From Scedosporium boydii (Eukaryota; Ascomycota; Sordariomycetes; Microascales; Microascaceae): 63,675 nucleotides of DNA. A program made the translations under genes and the position numbers. How positions within the stretch are numbered: position 1 is the stretch's first letter; the number at the start of each line of letters is the position of its first letter. Shown here in pieces: positions 1 to 10,961 of the stretch. Below the pieces are notes generated by a model that was not told the origin of the DNA, searched no databases, and saw only the letters and a program-made list of their open reading frames with translations. The stretch covers positions 1-63,675 of the forward strand of contig NJFT01000228.1 of the NCBI GenBank assembly GCA_002221725.1, in the 5' to 3' direction.

Positions 1-1878
1 CTGGTGAAATCAGTGATACCGAAAGTACTAGTTCAGCTGCTTCCTGTATTGTGGTGACTAGAAGTGTGGAAATAATCCATGATTGAAGTTGGATGGGCTG
101 AAATGGCGATGTGGTTTTTTGGGGGGGCGGAATGGGGGGGCGGGCGGAAAGTGGGGTCGTCAACTTATGTCGAACCCTAGTTGCTAGGAAACAGGACCGC
201 CAACGAGATTGCGGCGGTAGAAAAAGACCCCCGGTGTTGCTGCCCGAATAATAAACTTGAGAACATCTACAAGTAAAATAGAAAATAAATAGGAAAGGAA
301 GCCGCCCACCTTGTGGACCTACATCAACGCATCCCCATTTCATGGGGCCCTCTTTCTATAATTTTCTTTCATCGTGGAACTTGAGCATTCGCTGGGTTCA
401 GTTGGGGGACATCCTACACCATTACAATACCTTCCACCTTGAGCGCATTTCTGGATTTAATCTTCGTATGTTATGCGATTGTGTATATTTGTGGAGATGG
501 GAAGTGGACGTAATAAACTTTTGGACATGCAAGCCGTGTGGGATCTGCCGATTTGCTGGAGTGCTGCAGCAGCTATGCCTGGCGCGGAGGATCTAAAGGA
601 AAGATACCAGGCAACGTAAATCTAGAAACGTATCCCCGGCGAACCTGTCATTAGAGAAGACCTAACTGGCGAAGCATGCAGTGGGGTGTTGCAGTGAGAA
701 GACGATGGATTTGGAGCTTCATTGGCTCCTCAGTGCAGGCTACGGAGCATGGAGTACGGCGTAGTTGTCGCTGTCGCCCGGCTTGTTTAGTTGGTAACCA
801 ATCGCTGTCCAGCACTCAGCACGGGCTTTGGATTGAGGCTTTCTCGAATGATTCTGGTTGATTGATCAATCCTTCGGTCGGCAGCTGCCGCTTCTCGATT
901 AATGACCAGCCCACCTCAACCACCGCCGCTGATAACATGCCAGGAGGTTCACAGCATCTTAGCTCGACTTCACTATGATAGCTCGTGATTGTAATAGTCT
1001 GGATACAAACTAATCTTAGGATTAAACAGACCGATCTCGATTCTTTCGTGCTGACGTCGCGTGTGGATATCTCATGTTGTCATCCAGAGCATTTTCGTCA
1101 CGTTACTCCACCACGCTTGTGCATAGATCGTGATGCCATTTCCATGAGTCGATCATTGGTCGGGAGGTGCGACACAATGCTTTGACATCAAAACCGACAC
1201 TCATTCGTTGTGAATTGACGACACAAGCTGCATGTCAGCACCGGTTATTGGTCACTCGTTTGAATTGAAGGTCCTAGCAGTGCCTTAACATCCCGACCGT
1301 CTCTGATTGCAGTATTGATCTGACCGGGACACATAAGACACGAAACGAGTCTTAGAGGGGCTGGGTCACGTACTAAAAGTGAAGGGAGGATGTCTGTCCC
1401 TTATAATAAATGGAACTGCCAGAGGATGAAACACAACTGACCGCATCGCATGGTCCTGACGAAGCCCTTGCTGAAAACACGAGACTGTGCCATGCCGAGT
1501 CTGGTCGTCAGGTTCGGGGACAACGAAATGCGCATGACCCTGCCTCAGACATCATTGGTGTCCAGGTCACCACGCCCACTCCAATAAGCTCGGTTCCTGG
1601 ATGAGTGGCAAATCCGAGCCACACTTGATGCTAGAATCCTCGATCGGAGTCCTCCCACCACGACAGAAAACAAACGATTCCGCATGCCAGCATAAAGGTG
1701 ACCAAGATCTCAAACCGCTGTCTAGTACCGTTTCCCTTTAAAAAATTATTCGTCGTCGCAAAAAAAAAAAATAAAGGTGCTCTCTTTCCGAGATACCATT
1801 TTTTCCCCCTCGCAGTATTTACATTTCCTTTCCCTTACCTACTCTATTAAGCAGATTGCATTTACCATCATCATTATA
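1..1878. other. No supported gene (left flank)
   Basis: Only short open frames of about 60-85 codons occur here. None resembles a family I know or shows a convincing exon chain. There is a G-rich stretch near 118-152. The last 100 bases (about 1738-1878) contain an A-tract and pyrimidine-rich sequence before the ATG at 1879, and are probably that gene's promoter and 5' leader. A gene with many small exons could have been missed. Confidence 0.5.
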
Positions 1879-2865
1879 ATGCCCCTTTTCAAACGTCGGC
1901 AAGAACCACCTAGAGGCAGGCCGAGGGAACCGAGATCCCCGAGGTTTTCTGGCGATGGGACCCACGAATACGACGCAGAGCCGGCGCGACCTCTCGAATA
2001 TCGAACACATATGCATACTCATAGTTACCCCCCAAGCTTCTATGATAATCACCCATCCCCGGATGGAGACCACCCATCCCGCAGACCGGCATCATCACCC
2101 CGCCATCAAAAATCAGCAGACTTTCATCGGACACGGAGAGACCCGGCCCTTCCCAAACCCCGGGACCGAGGACAGGTGAAGCGGTCAGACCGTAGCTCCG
2201 ACCCGGATCGCTATCAGAAAGTGGGACACCATCCAATCTCGAAAGGTGACCGACTTCCGGACCAACGAAATTTGGACGATCTCGATGGTCTACTTCCGCC
2301 GAACCGCCGAAGTCCCAAGAGTCGTACGCGAGAGCCCGAACAACGCCCAAGAGATCCGCAGAGGCAACGGAGTCCAAGGCCTGACAAATATAATCGCGAT
2401 CGGCCTCACCGGCCTCTTGGTAGTACCAGGCGACAAAGGAGCAGGGACAGAAGGGACGAAAGGGACTGGAGAGATGATAGGTATCCTCGCCGTGCCCACT
2501 CAGCGGAGAGGGGGCGAGGGGGCGAAGAAGACGTTCGCTTCCGCCGAAACATATCGCGAGAACGCGACAGGAGATCGAAGTCTGCGCCCAAGTCAAATTC
2601 CGAGGCAGCACGACCATCACGACCATCACGAAGTGCGACCCAGCCTCTGAAAGACGTGCGGGCGAAGGCTGCGAAGCTTGATCTGCCTTGGCAGTCAATT
2701 GCCGCTGCAGCTTTGCAAGCTGGGGCGACCGCTGCGTACAAGGCCCGTAGAGATCCGGGTCCCTGGCTTGGCGCGAAAGGGACAAAGGTCGCCACGGCTG
2801 CCATCGGAGCCGCGATTATGGACTCCATGAGCGGGGGTAAGAAAAACCAGGGCACGAGAAAGTAG
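1879..2865 (+). CDS. Arg-rich low-complexity protein with glycine-zipper-like C-terminus
   Basis: Single-exon gene of 328 codons. The open frame extends upstream to a GTG at 1777, but the first ATG is at 1879 (protein starts MPLFKRRQEPPRG) and I take that as the start. Residues 1 to about 265 are extremely rich in Arg, Asp, Pro and Ser and probably disordered. The last 60 residues change character: a KAAKLDLPWQSIAAAALQAG segment, then small-residue repeats (AATAAYKARRDPGPW, KGTKVATAAIGAAI). This resembles the glycine-zipper-like tail of many uncharacterised Aspergillus proteins. There is no signal peptide and no catalytic motif. The composition would suit nucleic-acid or scaffold binding, but that is only inference. 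Other frames across the gene are also open because of the purine/GC bias; I treat them as shadows. Confidence 0.75.
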   Translation: MPLFKRRQEPPRGRPREPRSPRFSGDGTHEYDAEPARPLEYRTHMHTHSYPPSFYDNHPSPDGDHPSRRPASSPRHQKSADFHRTRRDPALPKPRDRGQVKRSDRSSDPDRYQKVGHHPISKGDRLPDQRNLDDLDGLLPPNRRSPKSRTREPEQRPRDPQRQRSPRPDKYNRDRPHRPLGSTRRQRSRDRRDERDWRDDRYPRRAHSAERGRGGEEDVRFRRNISRERDRRSKSAPKSNSEAARPSRPSRSATQPLKDVRAKAAKLDLPWQSIAAAALQAGATAAYKARRDPGPWLGAKGTKVATAAIGAAIMDSMSGGKKNQGTRK

Positions 2866-3942
2866 AACGGGCCACTTTTCTTCATGGAGGCCTTCTATAC
2901 AGCTTTTGTTTTTTTCGTCTGTTGGATTATATGATAGACATCGAGTTTTATATCGTGGCGAAGAATGGAATGACTGTCTTAGGTATCATAAGCAAGCTTC
3001 TACAACATGCGCGAGGCCACATGTTCATGATATTTCGAACTGTATCACGTCTATTCCTCGTAGGAAATGGTGCTTTCCTCGCCTTTGTGCCATTTATACA
3101 CCGCGATCACCAAGACTGAAGGGGAAGGGGTAAGATCTCAAGGTCACATTTGAAGAAAACCATAGAAATGTGAGATGTTATAGCTCATTCCATGTCATAG
3201 AATTCCCGCTGGTTATTTATTTCTGGGGCTGCTAGAGCTATTAAAGGCCGTTCCCCTGAAGCTACCGTATGCCACAAATGCTCGACTCGGAATCTTTGAA
3301 TCTTTGATGAGCCAGGATTACCAGAACTAGATGAGTGATTTGAATATGAGTTCACCGGCTATGGATCAAACTTGACAACGTGATCAGTACACCATTCCGC
3401 TACCCGTGCTGGTCGTTGTTGATCTGCACAACACTCAGTTCTGTTATATGGAGCCACAGACTAATACCAACCCTGAACAGCCACCTAGGTAGGATTAGGG
3501 ACAAAGAGACCTCGATGGCCACCGTTACTGGGCTCACGAGAGCCCACAAGATGGAAAGATTCGTCCAAGATGAAAGGTGTGGTGGAAAAGTAAGACGTTG
3601 AACTACCTTTGTGAATGAAGTTTTTAATAGAAGTTGTGGAGCTAGTCCTCGGTAAACCCCAGACAATATGAATCCATCTTCTTGAAACCCCTGAGAAAAA
3701 TCTATTCAAAATCTGATGAACCCTTACCACGTTTGTCGCTATACGAACCGTTTGCACTGTTCGCTTTATTGGATGAACTTTTCGGTAGAGATGGTCCAAT
3801 AAATTGAAAATTCACACTATAGAAGGTGTTTCAAGGCTCCGAGGACGAGCCCAGTGAAAAGACCCCAATTTCCATCGTAGATGGGGTGAATAACCAAGAG
3901 TCGCCCCGCCAATTTACAACGCGGTAGGCGCTCTTTTAATAC
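2866..3942. other. Intergenic, no supported gene
   Basis: Space between the Arg-rich gene (plus) and the xylanase (minus), so both transcripts would end here. Several 60-105 codon frames occur, but none has recognisable content. No tRNA, repeat or strong hairpin was seen. Confidence 0.5.
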
Positions 3943-4718
3943 CTACTGAAGAGTGATGCTCGCAGAGCCGCTGCTTCCAGGGCCCCCAGTGGCAGTGTAA
4001 CCTTCCGTAGCCATAACCACATAGTCATGATTGCCCAACCTCATTCCGAGCTTAGCCCATTCCTCAAAATGCCTGCCAGTAGTAACAGTGCCTCCAACGC
4101 GCTGCTCCTGGCGGACAGACCAATACTGCTCGAACGTCCTTGTTCCTTCGATGGACGGTTTCTGAACTCGAGTACTCGTGAAAATTTCATATGTGCCCTC
4201 CTCAAATGTGAAGTTTCCTTTGGAAGTCCATGGCTCATTTGGCGCCAAGTCGGCATGGGCTTCGATAATGTAATACTCGATCAGGGGATTTCTAGTCCAG
4301 CCGTACACCGCGAGGTAGCCCGGGCCCGTGGCGTTATACGTCCCAGTGTATGTAATCGTCCTATGCGGAGAGCATTATCGTCAGCATCAAAACATCATTG
4401 ATGGAAAGACCCCAGGTCCGTTCTCGCAGTTCATTTTCCTTACCTCGCGCCACCCCCATTCCATCCTTTCCCGCACACAAATCCACCTTTACTACTCCAG
4501 TCGGCCGTGTATGAGCCCCCGGCTCCATTGATGCATCGAATGTTGCTTCCGCCCTCAGACCAATTTTGGAAGTAGTAACCTTGCCGTGCTTCGAGGGCAC
4601 TAGCTGCCTTCGCCTCGGGATTGCGTGGTTGTGGTTGCGGCCGTGGTTGAGGCTCGCTTGGTGCGGCGAGCACCCCAGTGGCGAGGGAGAGAGCGTAAAG
4701 GATCGAGAGCTGAACCAT
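3943..4718 (-). CDS. Secreted endo-1,4-beta-xylanase, glycoside hydrolase family 11
   Basis: Two exons, 4718-4444 and 4360-3943, joined across an 83-nt GTAAGG...TAG intron give 230 residues, the usual length for a secreted GH11 enzyme. A signal peptide is plain ([20 protein letters not shown]), followed by a Pro/Gln/Arg-rich stretch to about residue 50 that is probably a propeptide. The catalytic jelly-roll follows: [73 protein letters not shown] and ATEGY. By family knowledge Glu120 (in PLIEYY) is the nucleophile and Glu211 (in ATEGY) the acid/base; both are present. The enzyme hydrolyses beta-1,4-xylan outside the cell. I chose the ATG at 4718 because it begins the signal peptide; an in-frame ATG at 4760 would bury it. 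Confidence 0.95.
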
Positions 4719-4811
4719 GGTACTTAGAGTTCGATGCAAGATTCTCGAAAGCGGCTTCATATGCTGAAATCCAATGCTCCCTTGCTAGAGTTGGCTTGGC
4801 CATCTACTCTC

Positions 4812-4861
4812 CTTATACATTTTCGTTCACGCAGCTAGTTGGTGGCCCAATCTTAGGCTAA
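4812..4861 (-). promoter_or_regulatory. Xylanase core promoter: TATA-like box and XlnR-type site
   Basis: On the minus strand a TATAAG sits about 95 bp upstream of the xylanase ATG. At 4856-4861 (plus strand) GGCTAA matches the XlnR/Xyr1 recognition element GGCTAR, about 140 bp upstream. A second, fuller match GGCTAAA is at 5723-5729, about 1 kb upstream. XlnR control of GH11 genes is established in Aspergillus; binding here is inferred from the motif alone. Confidence 0.45.
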
Positions 4862-6488
4862 CCGTACTAATAGCCCGGGATATTGAGGCATGCGTTGGGT
4901 GGTCCATACTCATTGTGACATCAATAATAGAATTCGCCGCCAGACTTCCAGGTAGGGGTGCCTTCTAGATCATGTGTTAAATTTAGGCTGAATCAGTAAA
5001 TTGGTGTTGGATTTCAGTTGATCATCAAGCGTGGGAGCAGCCAGGGTGCACAGCCAGTGCCGACGATGGCAAAAGTCTCCGACTTTGCGGGGTAAATTCT
5101 CCGGCCAGTGCCGTCCGCCCGAGTTCGATTGCTCCCGTGTTATGTAGTCCAATATATTTCAGGGTGTGGGCGACACCTCGCCGGGTGAGGGGAGTGCTTG
5201 CTTGTGGTCATGGATTCATCACCAGCATTCTCTCCATTCAAATAACTCGCGACTCCATTCCTAGATCGGGGTAGTCCAACGTTTACCCGGCCGCCTATGA
5301 AAGATTGCAGGAAGGGTTTGCATGAGAATATCCTTCACTCTTCACCAATAAGACGCGGGATATTGTGTATACATCCTGCGGAAGAATACCCTTTCGTGCA
5401 TATTAACTTAGAACGTGTCCTCCTCTTTTTATATGAATAGAAAGAGAAATTAACATACACTCGAAATGCCAGTTCTCCAGGCTAATGCTACGTGTATAAA
5501 CCTATCGTCAGTAGTGTGTGGCTCCCTCTTCATGCAATGTGGGTTACTGAGGCAACACGACGACGGGTGTTAAGTGACGAGGGACCATATTTATGTTGAC
5601 ACGATTTAGGGAAATTATGAGTAGTTTGAGAGCAAAAGCCAGTGAATCTCGTAAGTTTTAGCAGTGGAATTTTCTTGGCTCAACCTCGACGTCGCTAGTT
5701 ACATATAACAGACGATAGTAACGGCTAAATCTACTCGTTCTCTGATGGGTAGAAACACCGTCATAATCCCGGGTCTCGGAGATCCATATCCACAATCACA
5801 CCAGCTTTATACGCTTATGACATAGTAGCGGTCCCTCTAGGTAGGTGAGGGAAGCGGAGACTGTGTCAGAACTCCAACCAAGGTAGGTGTGATGGTGTCT
5901 TCGCTGCATGTCGGGTAGCGTCATGATTCGGAAAGGATGAGGGTCTAGTCATTCTTTCCTGCCTAGTCCTTCCATGTCGTCATGGACTACTCGCAACGGC
6001 CTTATGGTATATTATTAACTCGAGCACATTCAAACTCATAAGACCTACATAGCGGAAGATAAGAAGAGACCTTACCTTTTCTTAATCCTTTGCGTCTTGC
6101 GTCCCCAGAAACTATCCCATGGAGCATTGGTGCATGCTACTTTGCGTACAGATGAAGCATTGGATGTCGCAGTAAAGAGAGGGAGAGGTATTGGTCCTAC
6201 GAGCGAAGGCACGGAAGCATCCTATAAAGATGAAATGTCCATGAAATTCGTCATCGGGTACGAAGGACTAGCAGGAGGGGCTGGTCTACTGACACTTCTC
6301 CAAATTTAATATTTACGTACCAAACAAGAGGTGATAATAACAAAAGCCCTCCATACATATGGAGATGCCACCGCAATCACTTTGATATGGAGTGGCGTAT
6401 ACATAACGTTCATCGTGCCGTGATGCAGTGTCCTCACATTTTCCCCTGCAAGCTGGCTAGCAATCCTCCCAGTAAATGTGTCCGCCCT
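4862..6488. other. Long intergenic region, no supported gene
   Basis: About 1.6 kb between the xylanase start and the GST stop codon. It includes the distal xylanase promoter (GGCTAAA at 5723). A 70-codon frame at 6097-6309 has no recognisable content. No structural RNA or repeat was recognised. Confidence 0.5.
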
Positions 6489-7163
6489 TCAGCGACGACG
6501 ATACAAGGGGTCATCCAAACCCTCAATAGGAATAAATCCAGGTAGGGCGCGTACCCGTCGAATCCATCCCACAATATTCTTGTACGGCGACAGGTCGATG
6601 TCTCCCATGGGTGCAAGAGCAACGTAGACAAACACGCTCAGATCTGCAATTGTTGGGCGGCCGTTTGCCAACCATTCATTTGAGTCCAAATGCTGGTCCA
6701 GAATGTCAAGCGACTTGTGGCTCCGCACAATTGCTTCCTTCAGTGTCTGCTCAGTGCTCGCCGTCCCCAGTCCATTATACGGTCCGCCAAATGAGAGGAT
6801 TGCACGAGCTGTGAAGACACCGTATTGAATCCAGCTATTAGCAAAGGCCAGCCAATTGATAATTGCCGCCTGCTCCGCGAGATCCGTGGACCAATATGTC
6901 GAGGGCCCGGGCTGTTGATTTTCGCCGTATTTGCCGGCAAGCCAAACAAGGATGGATGAGGAATCAGCGAAGGTCTTGCCCTCGTCCACAAGAGTGGGAA
7001 CCTCCCCGCGTGGATTTATCACGAGGAAATGAGGCGAGTGTTGCTCATCATTAAGGAAGTCAACTTCAATAATTTCGAGGTCGATGTTTAGGATCGCAGC
7101 GAGGAGGCGAACTTTGTACGAATTCCCCGACTCTTTGTAACTGTAGAGCTTGGGACGTGACAT
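6489..7163 (-). CDS. Glutathione S-transferase-like protein
   Basis: Single-exon gene, 224 residues, the normal length for a cytosolic GST. The N-terminal thioredoxin-like domain (about 1-85) has KLYSYKESGNSYKVRLLAAI, the cis-Pro region NPRGEVPTLV and the glutathione-binding ADSSSILVWLAGKYG. The all-alpha C-terminal domain (about 95-215) carries the N-capping region NGRPTIADLSVFVYVALAP. Such enzymes conjugate glutathione to electrophiles, reduce peroxides, or act in secondary metabolism. The Ser in SGNSYK is a candidate catalytic residue. It lacks the SSCSWRVR-type motif of zeta-class maleylacetoacetate isomerase, so it does not fill that missing step of the homogentisate cluster at 25-39 kb. 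The substrate cannot be told. Confidence 0.88.
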   Translation of the reverse strand: MSRPKLYSYKESGNSYKVRLLAAILNIDLEIIEVDFLNDEQHSPHFLVINPRGEVPTLVDEGKTFADSSSILVWLAGKYGENQQPGPSTYWSTDLAEQAAIINWLAFANSWIQYGVFTARAILSFGGPYNGLGTASTEQTLKEAIVRSHKSLDILDQHLDSNEWLANGRPTIADLSVFVYVALAPMGDIDLSPYKNIVGWIRRVRALPGFIPIEGLDDPLYRRR

Positions 7164-7501
7164 ACTTAAGATAGAGTAGAGGACTGCGTGTTATATTGAA
7201 CGTGGAAGCGGTTGAGGGTTTGCTTGAAGTTGTGAGATATCCTTTTGCTTTTCAGCGTCATTAATTACCAAAAGCATTGTCTTGCGTCATCCATGTTAAA
7301 ATGGCGACTTCAATGCAGAGCAACTCGTCCGATTATTATGCCAAACGCTTCGATGGTAGATGGAAGGGTGAGAAAATTCCTTTATGGGCACTTTCAAGTT
7401 TCAACCCCGAGGTAGCAAGCATATTCTCAAGGACTTGTACTGATACATGGGTTGATCAGCTCAATTTCATTAATCCCGTCGATTAGGAGGGAGTCGATGT
7501 A

Positions 7502-8617
7502 CTAGTCGACGAGATTCTGAGAGGCCGCATCCCATAGCGTGCCATTTAATGCGTTCTGTTTAAGCCAGGATAGGGAGACATTGCCAGGCCTGTCTCCTGT
7601 CCGGCTTTGAGCAGTGTCTAATGTCCGTGTCACATCAAGTAGGCTGACACGGGCTCTGTCGTTGTCGGGATGCGGGTCCCGATACCCATAGCAAAAGCAA
7701 TCCACAACCACTAGGTGTATTTTCTTCCGTCTGCCCTGGGCGTGAACGCCTCCCGTTGCCATATTATTCGCATCTAGAGCGTGTAACAATTCTTGCTTGA
7801 TGTCGGCCCCGGTAAAGACGTCAAATGAGTCCTCGCACGAAAACACCACCAACTCGAGCCTGGGTAGCCGCACCATTTGACCCCAGATCTCTGAACTCGC
7901 ATTCAGTTCTGGGTTGTGAAGTGCCAGGCGCCGTAGTTTTGGCCAGCACGTCGCCCACACCTCGGTCTCCCCTACTTCCCGCCGAGTCGAAAACGAGAAG
8001 TGATCATTACAACTCACAAACTCTTCTAAATGGACGAGAGCCGTGAATGCATGCCTCAGTGAATAGAGCATGTCCACCCGGGCACCTTGCTCAATGTCTT
8101 CACGACACTTCAATGGTTCCAGTGGCATCTCAATCACTAGTCGCCTGAGGGTCGGCGCAACATCCCTGAGCAAGTTTCCCACTGCCCAAACAATTTCGTC
8201 ATCGATTTGACCGCCTAGAAGTGCCAGCCCTGCTGACCAACATGGCCAGGCATCTAGACTGACGGAATGAGCATCAGAGTATCTCAATTCGTAGTATAAA
8301 CCCAGAAAAAGGCTCGTTGGACGACGGGCATCATCCGGTGATAAGCGCGTCAACGCATGATAATAGGCACCCAACCTTTCCAGTGAGTCAAGATATGAGC
8401 AATGGCGCCACAGGAGCGTGGACGCGATTTGGTGAGTCGCCCGACAGACCCGGGTCCAGGCGAGGAGTGCCTTGGTTGTCTCGTGAGATGAAGGCAGGAT
8501 TGTATCTGGATTTCCTAGAACTAGGGACTCGATGACAAGTTGAAGAATCTCCAGAGGCAGCTTTAGGCCAGGTCGTGGCAAAATATCCATTACGACTAAG
8601 AGTAGCACGGCATCCAA
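7502..8617 (-). CDS. F-box-like protein
   Basis: Single-exon gene of 371 codons. The first ATG is at 8617; a second in-frame ATG at 8590 (MDILPRPG) is an equally good start. Residues about 17-70 (LKLPLEILQLVIESLV ... LLAWTRVCRATHQIASTLLWRHCSYL) fit the F-box pattern: an LP-x-E-I helix followed by W/V-x-x-VCR and a leucine-rich end. Fungal F-box proteins bind Skp1 and present substrates to SCF ubiquitin ligases. The rest (PTLRRLVIEMPLEPLKC, LRRLALHNPELNASSE, PRLELVVFSCEDSFD) contains short leucine-rich strands such as substrate-binding regions have. The target is unknown. It is probably transcribed towards the GST. Confidence 0.7.
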   Translation of the reverse strand: MDAVLLLVVMDILPRPGLKLPLEILQLVIESLVLGNPDTILPSSHETTKALLAWTRVCRATHQIASTLLWRHCSYLDSLERLGAYYHALTRLSPDDARRPTSLFLGLYYELRYSDAHSVSLDAWPCWSAGLALLGGQIDDEIVWAVGNLLRDVAPTLRRLVIEMPLEPLKCREDIEQGARVDMLYSLRHAFTALVHLEEFVSCNDHFSFSTRREVGETEVWATCWPKLRRLALHNPELNASSEIWGQMVRLPRLELVVFSCEDSFDVFTGADIKQELLHALDANNMATGGVHAQGRRKKIHLVVVDCFCYGYRDPHPDNDRARVSLLDVTRTLDTAQSRTGDRPGNVSLSWLKQNALNGTLWDAASQNLVD

Positions 8618-8787
8618 CTCGTCCAGCGCGAGATTCGAGTGCTAGGCTGGCGGTGGAAATATTACTACCATTTGTATCAGATTTATAGCGACACGTGTCG
8701 AAAGGAAGAATGCGGGAATGTTTATACACTCCCGATATCGCAGTCAGGGTAGTCATCGGGTAAAACCGGTCACAACTGTGCCTCTGC

Positions 8788-10045
8788 TCACTTCTCCAAC
8801 ATCTCGTACACCACTTTCACCTCTGGAACTTTAGCCTCAAACTCGCTTCGCGTCTCCTCCCAAACACGCCGCTGCGCCATCTGGCCGCTCTTCCTTTCCA
8901 TGAAAGGCGGATATCTGCCATACATCAGTAACGCGGAACTGAATCATCCAGTTAATTACCGTAGATTTCAGAACTTACGATGCAGTATCAAAATCTTGCA
9001 TAATTTTCCCATGTCCTTCCGCCGAAGCCGAAACTCCATTAACCAACGCCGTCGCGCAGATTTGTGGATCTCTTGCTCCGAAGTTCATGATCAGCCTCGG
9101 AATCAGCTTCGCCTGGTTTGGATTTGTAAGTGGCGTCCATGCCGAGCCAGGATCCGCGCTGTTGATGGTCACTTTGCGCATGCCTTTGCCTGCGGCGGCT
9201 GAGGTTTGATTTGCCAGCTCGCGGGCGAAGTAGAGAAGGAGGGCCTTGGAACGACCGTATTGATGCGCCTGCTCCATACCGTCCTTGTTGTTGCTGAGAC
9301 GCTTGAGGTAGGACCCGTGCTTGGGTACGGACATGGTGAAGGAGGACGGATAGATACCGAAGGTGGTGACGAATGTCAGGACAGGAGGGGCGGGATTCGA
9401 CGGGGAAGATTTGAGCAACGGAAGTAGGAGAAGTGCGATGAGCGCGGTGGAGAGGAAATTGACTTGTATCGCTATTTCGAAACGAATTACAAATTAGCAT
9501 TCTTTATCTCCAAGCAGTGGAGAGGTTGGAGACGGCGGTCAGAAAGACTACTCACAAGTTTCCCAACCCTCAGGTGACTCGCGGCGGTTGAAGGACAGAA
9601 TCCCCGCCGTCAATAGGACGTGATCAAGGTTCTCCAGCTCACGTGCCTTCTTTCCCAATTCCTGACATCCTGCAAAGGACATCATGTCGACTTGCCATAC
9701 GAGAATATTAGGTCTGGGCTTGTTTTTCTCACTCAGCTCTGCCTCGATTTGCTCCTTGACACCTCCACAATCCTTGACATCAACGAGGACAAGAGTTTCG
9801 ACATCATGATGAGCAAAGAGTTTGGCAGCTCTCGATCCGAACGCACCGTTTGCGCCAGTGATCAGCACCGTCCGGCCCTTGTATGACTTCGTGGTGACAG
9901 TAGGCCTGCCATGGCGCTGCTTCCAGAGGCTCTGCCAAGGGAAGTACTCGGCCAGGAACAGGGGGATGCCAAATGTTAGGACGGCAATAACGGCGACCGA
10001 TGCCGGTATCCAGTAATCGGCCATTTGTAAAGGCGGCGGTTTCAA
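8788..10045 (-). CDS. Membrane-anchored short-chain dehydrogenase/reductase
   Basis: Three exons: 10045-9556, 9471-8979 and 8914-8788, with introns of 84 and 64 nt. Translation gives 369 residues, or 362 from the second ATG at 10024 (MADYWIPAS). An N-terminal hydrophobic helix (ASVAVIAVLTFGIPLFLAEYF) should anchor it in a membrane. The Rossmann motif is TVLITGANGAFGSRAAKLF; VLLTAGIL takes the place of the NNAG motif. The catalytic Tyr-x3-Lys is YGRSK in the second exon (HQYGRSKALLLYFARELA), followed by INSADPGSAWTPL, the usual PG turn. The C-terminus is YPPFMERKSGQMAQRRVWEE. The fold and NAD(P) use follow from the family; the substrate, perhaps a lipid or polyketide ketone, is unknown. Many fungal members of this type lie in secondary-metabolite loci. 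Confidence 0.88.
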
Positions 10046-10961
10046 TTGAAGAGACGGCGTTGTCCAGTATTTCCCCCAAAAGTGGGATGTTGGCGGAGAG
10101 GTTTAAAAAGTGTTGTGTTGATGCTTCTCAGGAGATAATCTGAGCCCACAGCTGCAGGGAGGTGGCTGGGAAAGCTCTTACCTAATAAAAGCGCCACGCC
10201 AATTCAGGAGACTTGGAATTCAAATTGCCTCATGCGCCCATACCAAGACACCCTCTTGTGGCTTAACCGAAGTGTGTTGTGTCAGCTCAGCTGAGTGGTA
10301 TCTAACAAATGACGGGAAGTAAATGGCCTTGATCTTTGTGATTGAGTGCCCGGCATATTCCTCCCTAAGCCCTAAATAAATAATATCCGCAGCCTCCGCG
10401 CATTGCTAAAGTGAGGTGGATCGCCAGTGATTCTGCGGTCCCAATCCTCACTATGATAACCGGCTCCGAGGTAATGTCTGATAGCTTGGGAAGGTGGGGG
10501 AGGTAGACTGTGCAAAGGGTCTTATTGAGAGTGCAGAGGGCATTACGAAGTACAGGTACCTTGATCACCACCCCCTGGTGAACGAAGAAGGAACATTTCC
10601 CTCCGCGGAATAGCTGAAGTAGAGAACAGCCAGTTTTAATCGTCCTTGGTGCCTATTTAAGTACAGGATGGAGAAGAGAATGACTTAGCTTCGCTCCTGA
10701 AGAGTCCCGATTCCCGAAGGACGCATCTGCTTCATATGGTTCAAATTTGTTGCAAATGGTCAATTGATGGTCTCCCCACCAGCGATGAGCTAGATTTTAT
10801 TATTGCCAGGTACATGGCATTCCGAAACACAGACGTATTTAATCAGCTCTCAAACTTGATACCAGATAACGTTCTGTCGGTTGTAAGACTTGGTTTCCTG
10901 GGGAAGATTGCGAGTCTGAATGCTTGGCTGAAATTGAGGCAACAGGATCATTATAATTCTC
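10046..10961. other. Intergenic, no supported gene
   Basis: Contains the SDR promoter on its left side. A 99-codon plus-strand frame at 10736-11035 overlaps the 3' end of the next minus-strand gene and has no recognisable content. Nothing else is supported. Confidence 0.5.

Noticed and set aside
1910..2785. Long minus-strand frame over the Arg-rich gene
   Set aside because: Composition effect of the Arg/Pro/Asp-rich plus-strand gene; its translation has no domain.
4027..4401. 124-codon plus frame opposite the xylanase
   Set aside because: Antisense shadow of GH11 exon 2 that also runs across its intron.
6489..7163. GST as the missing maleylacetoacetate isomerase
   Set aside because: It lacks the zeta-class SSCSWRVR-type motif and lies 18 kb from the cluster.
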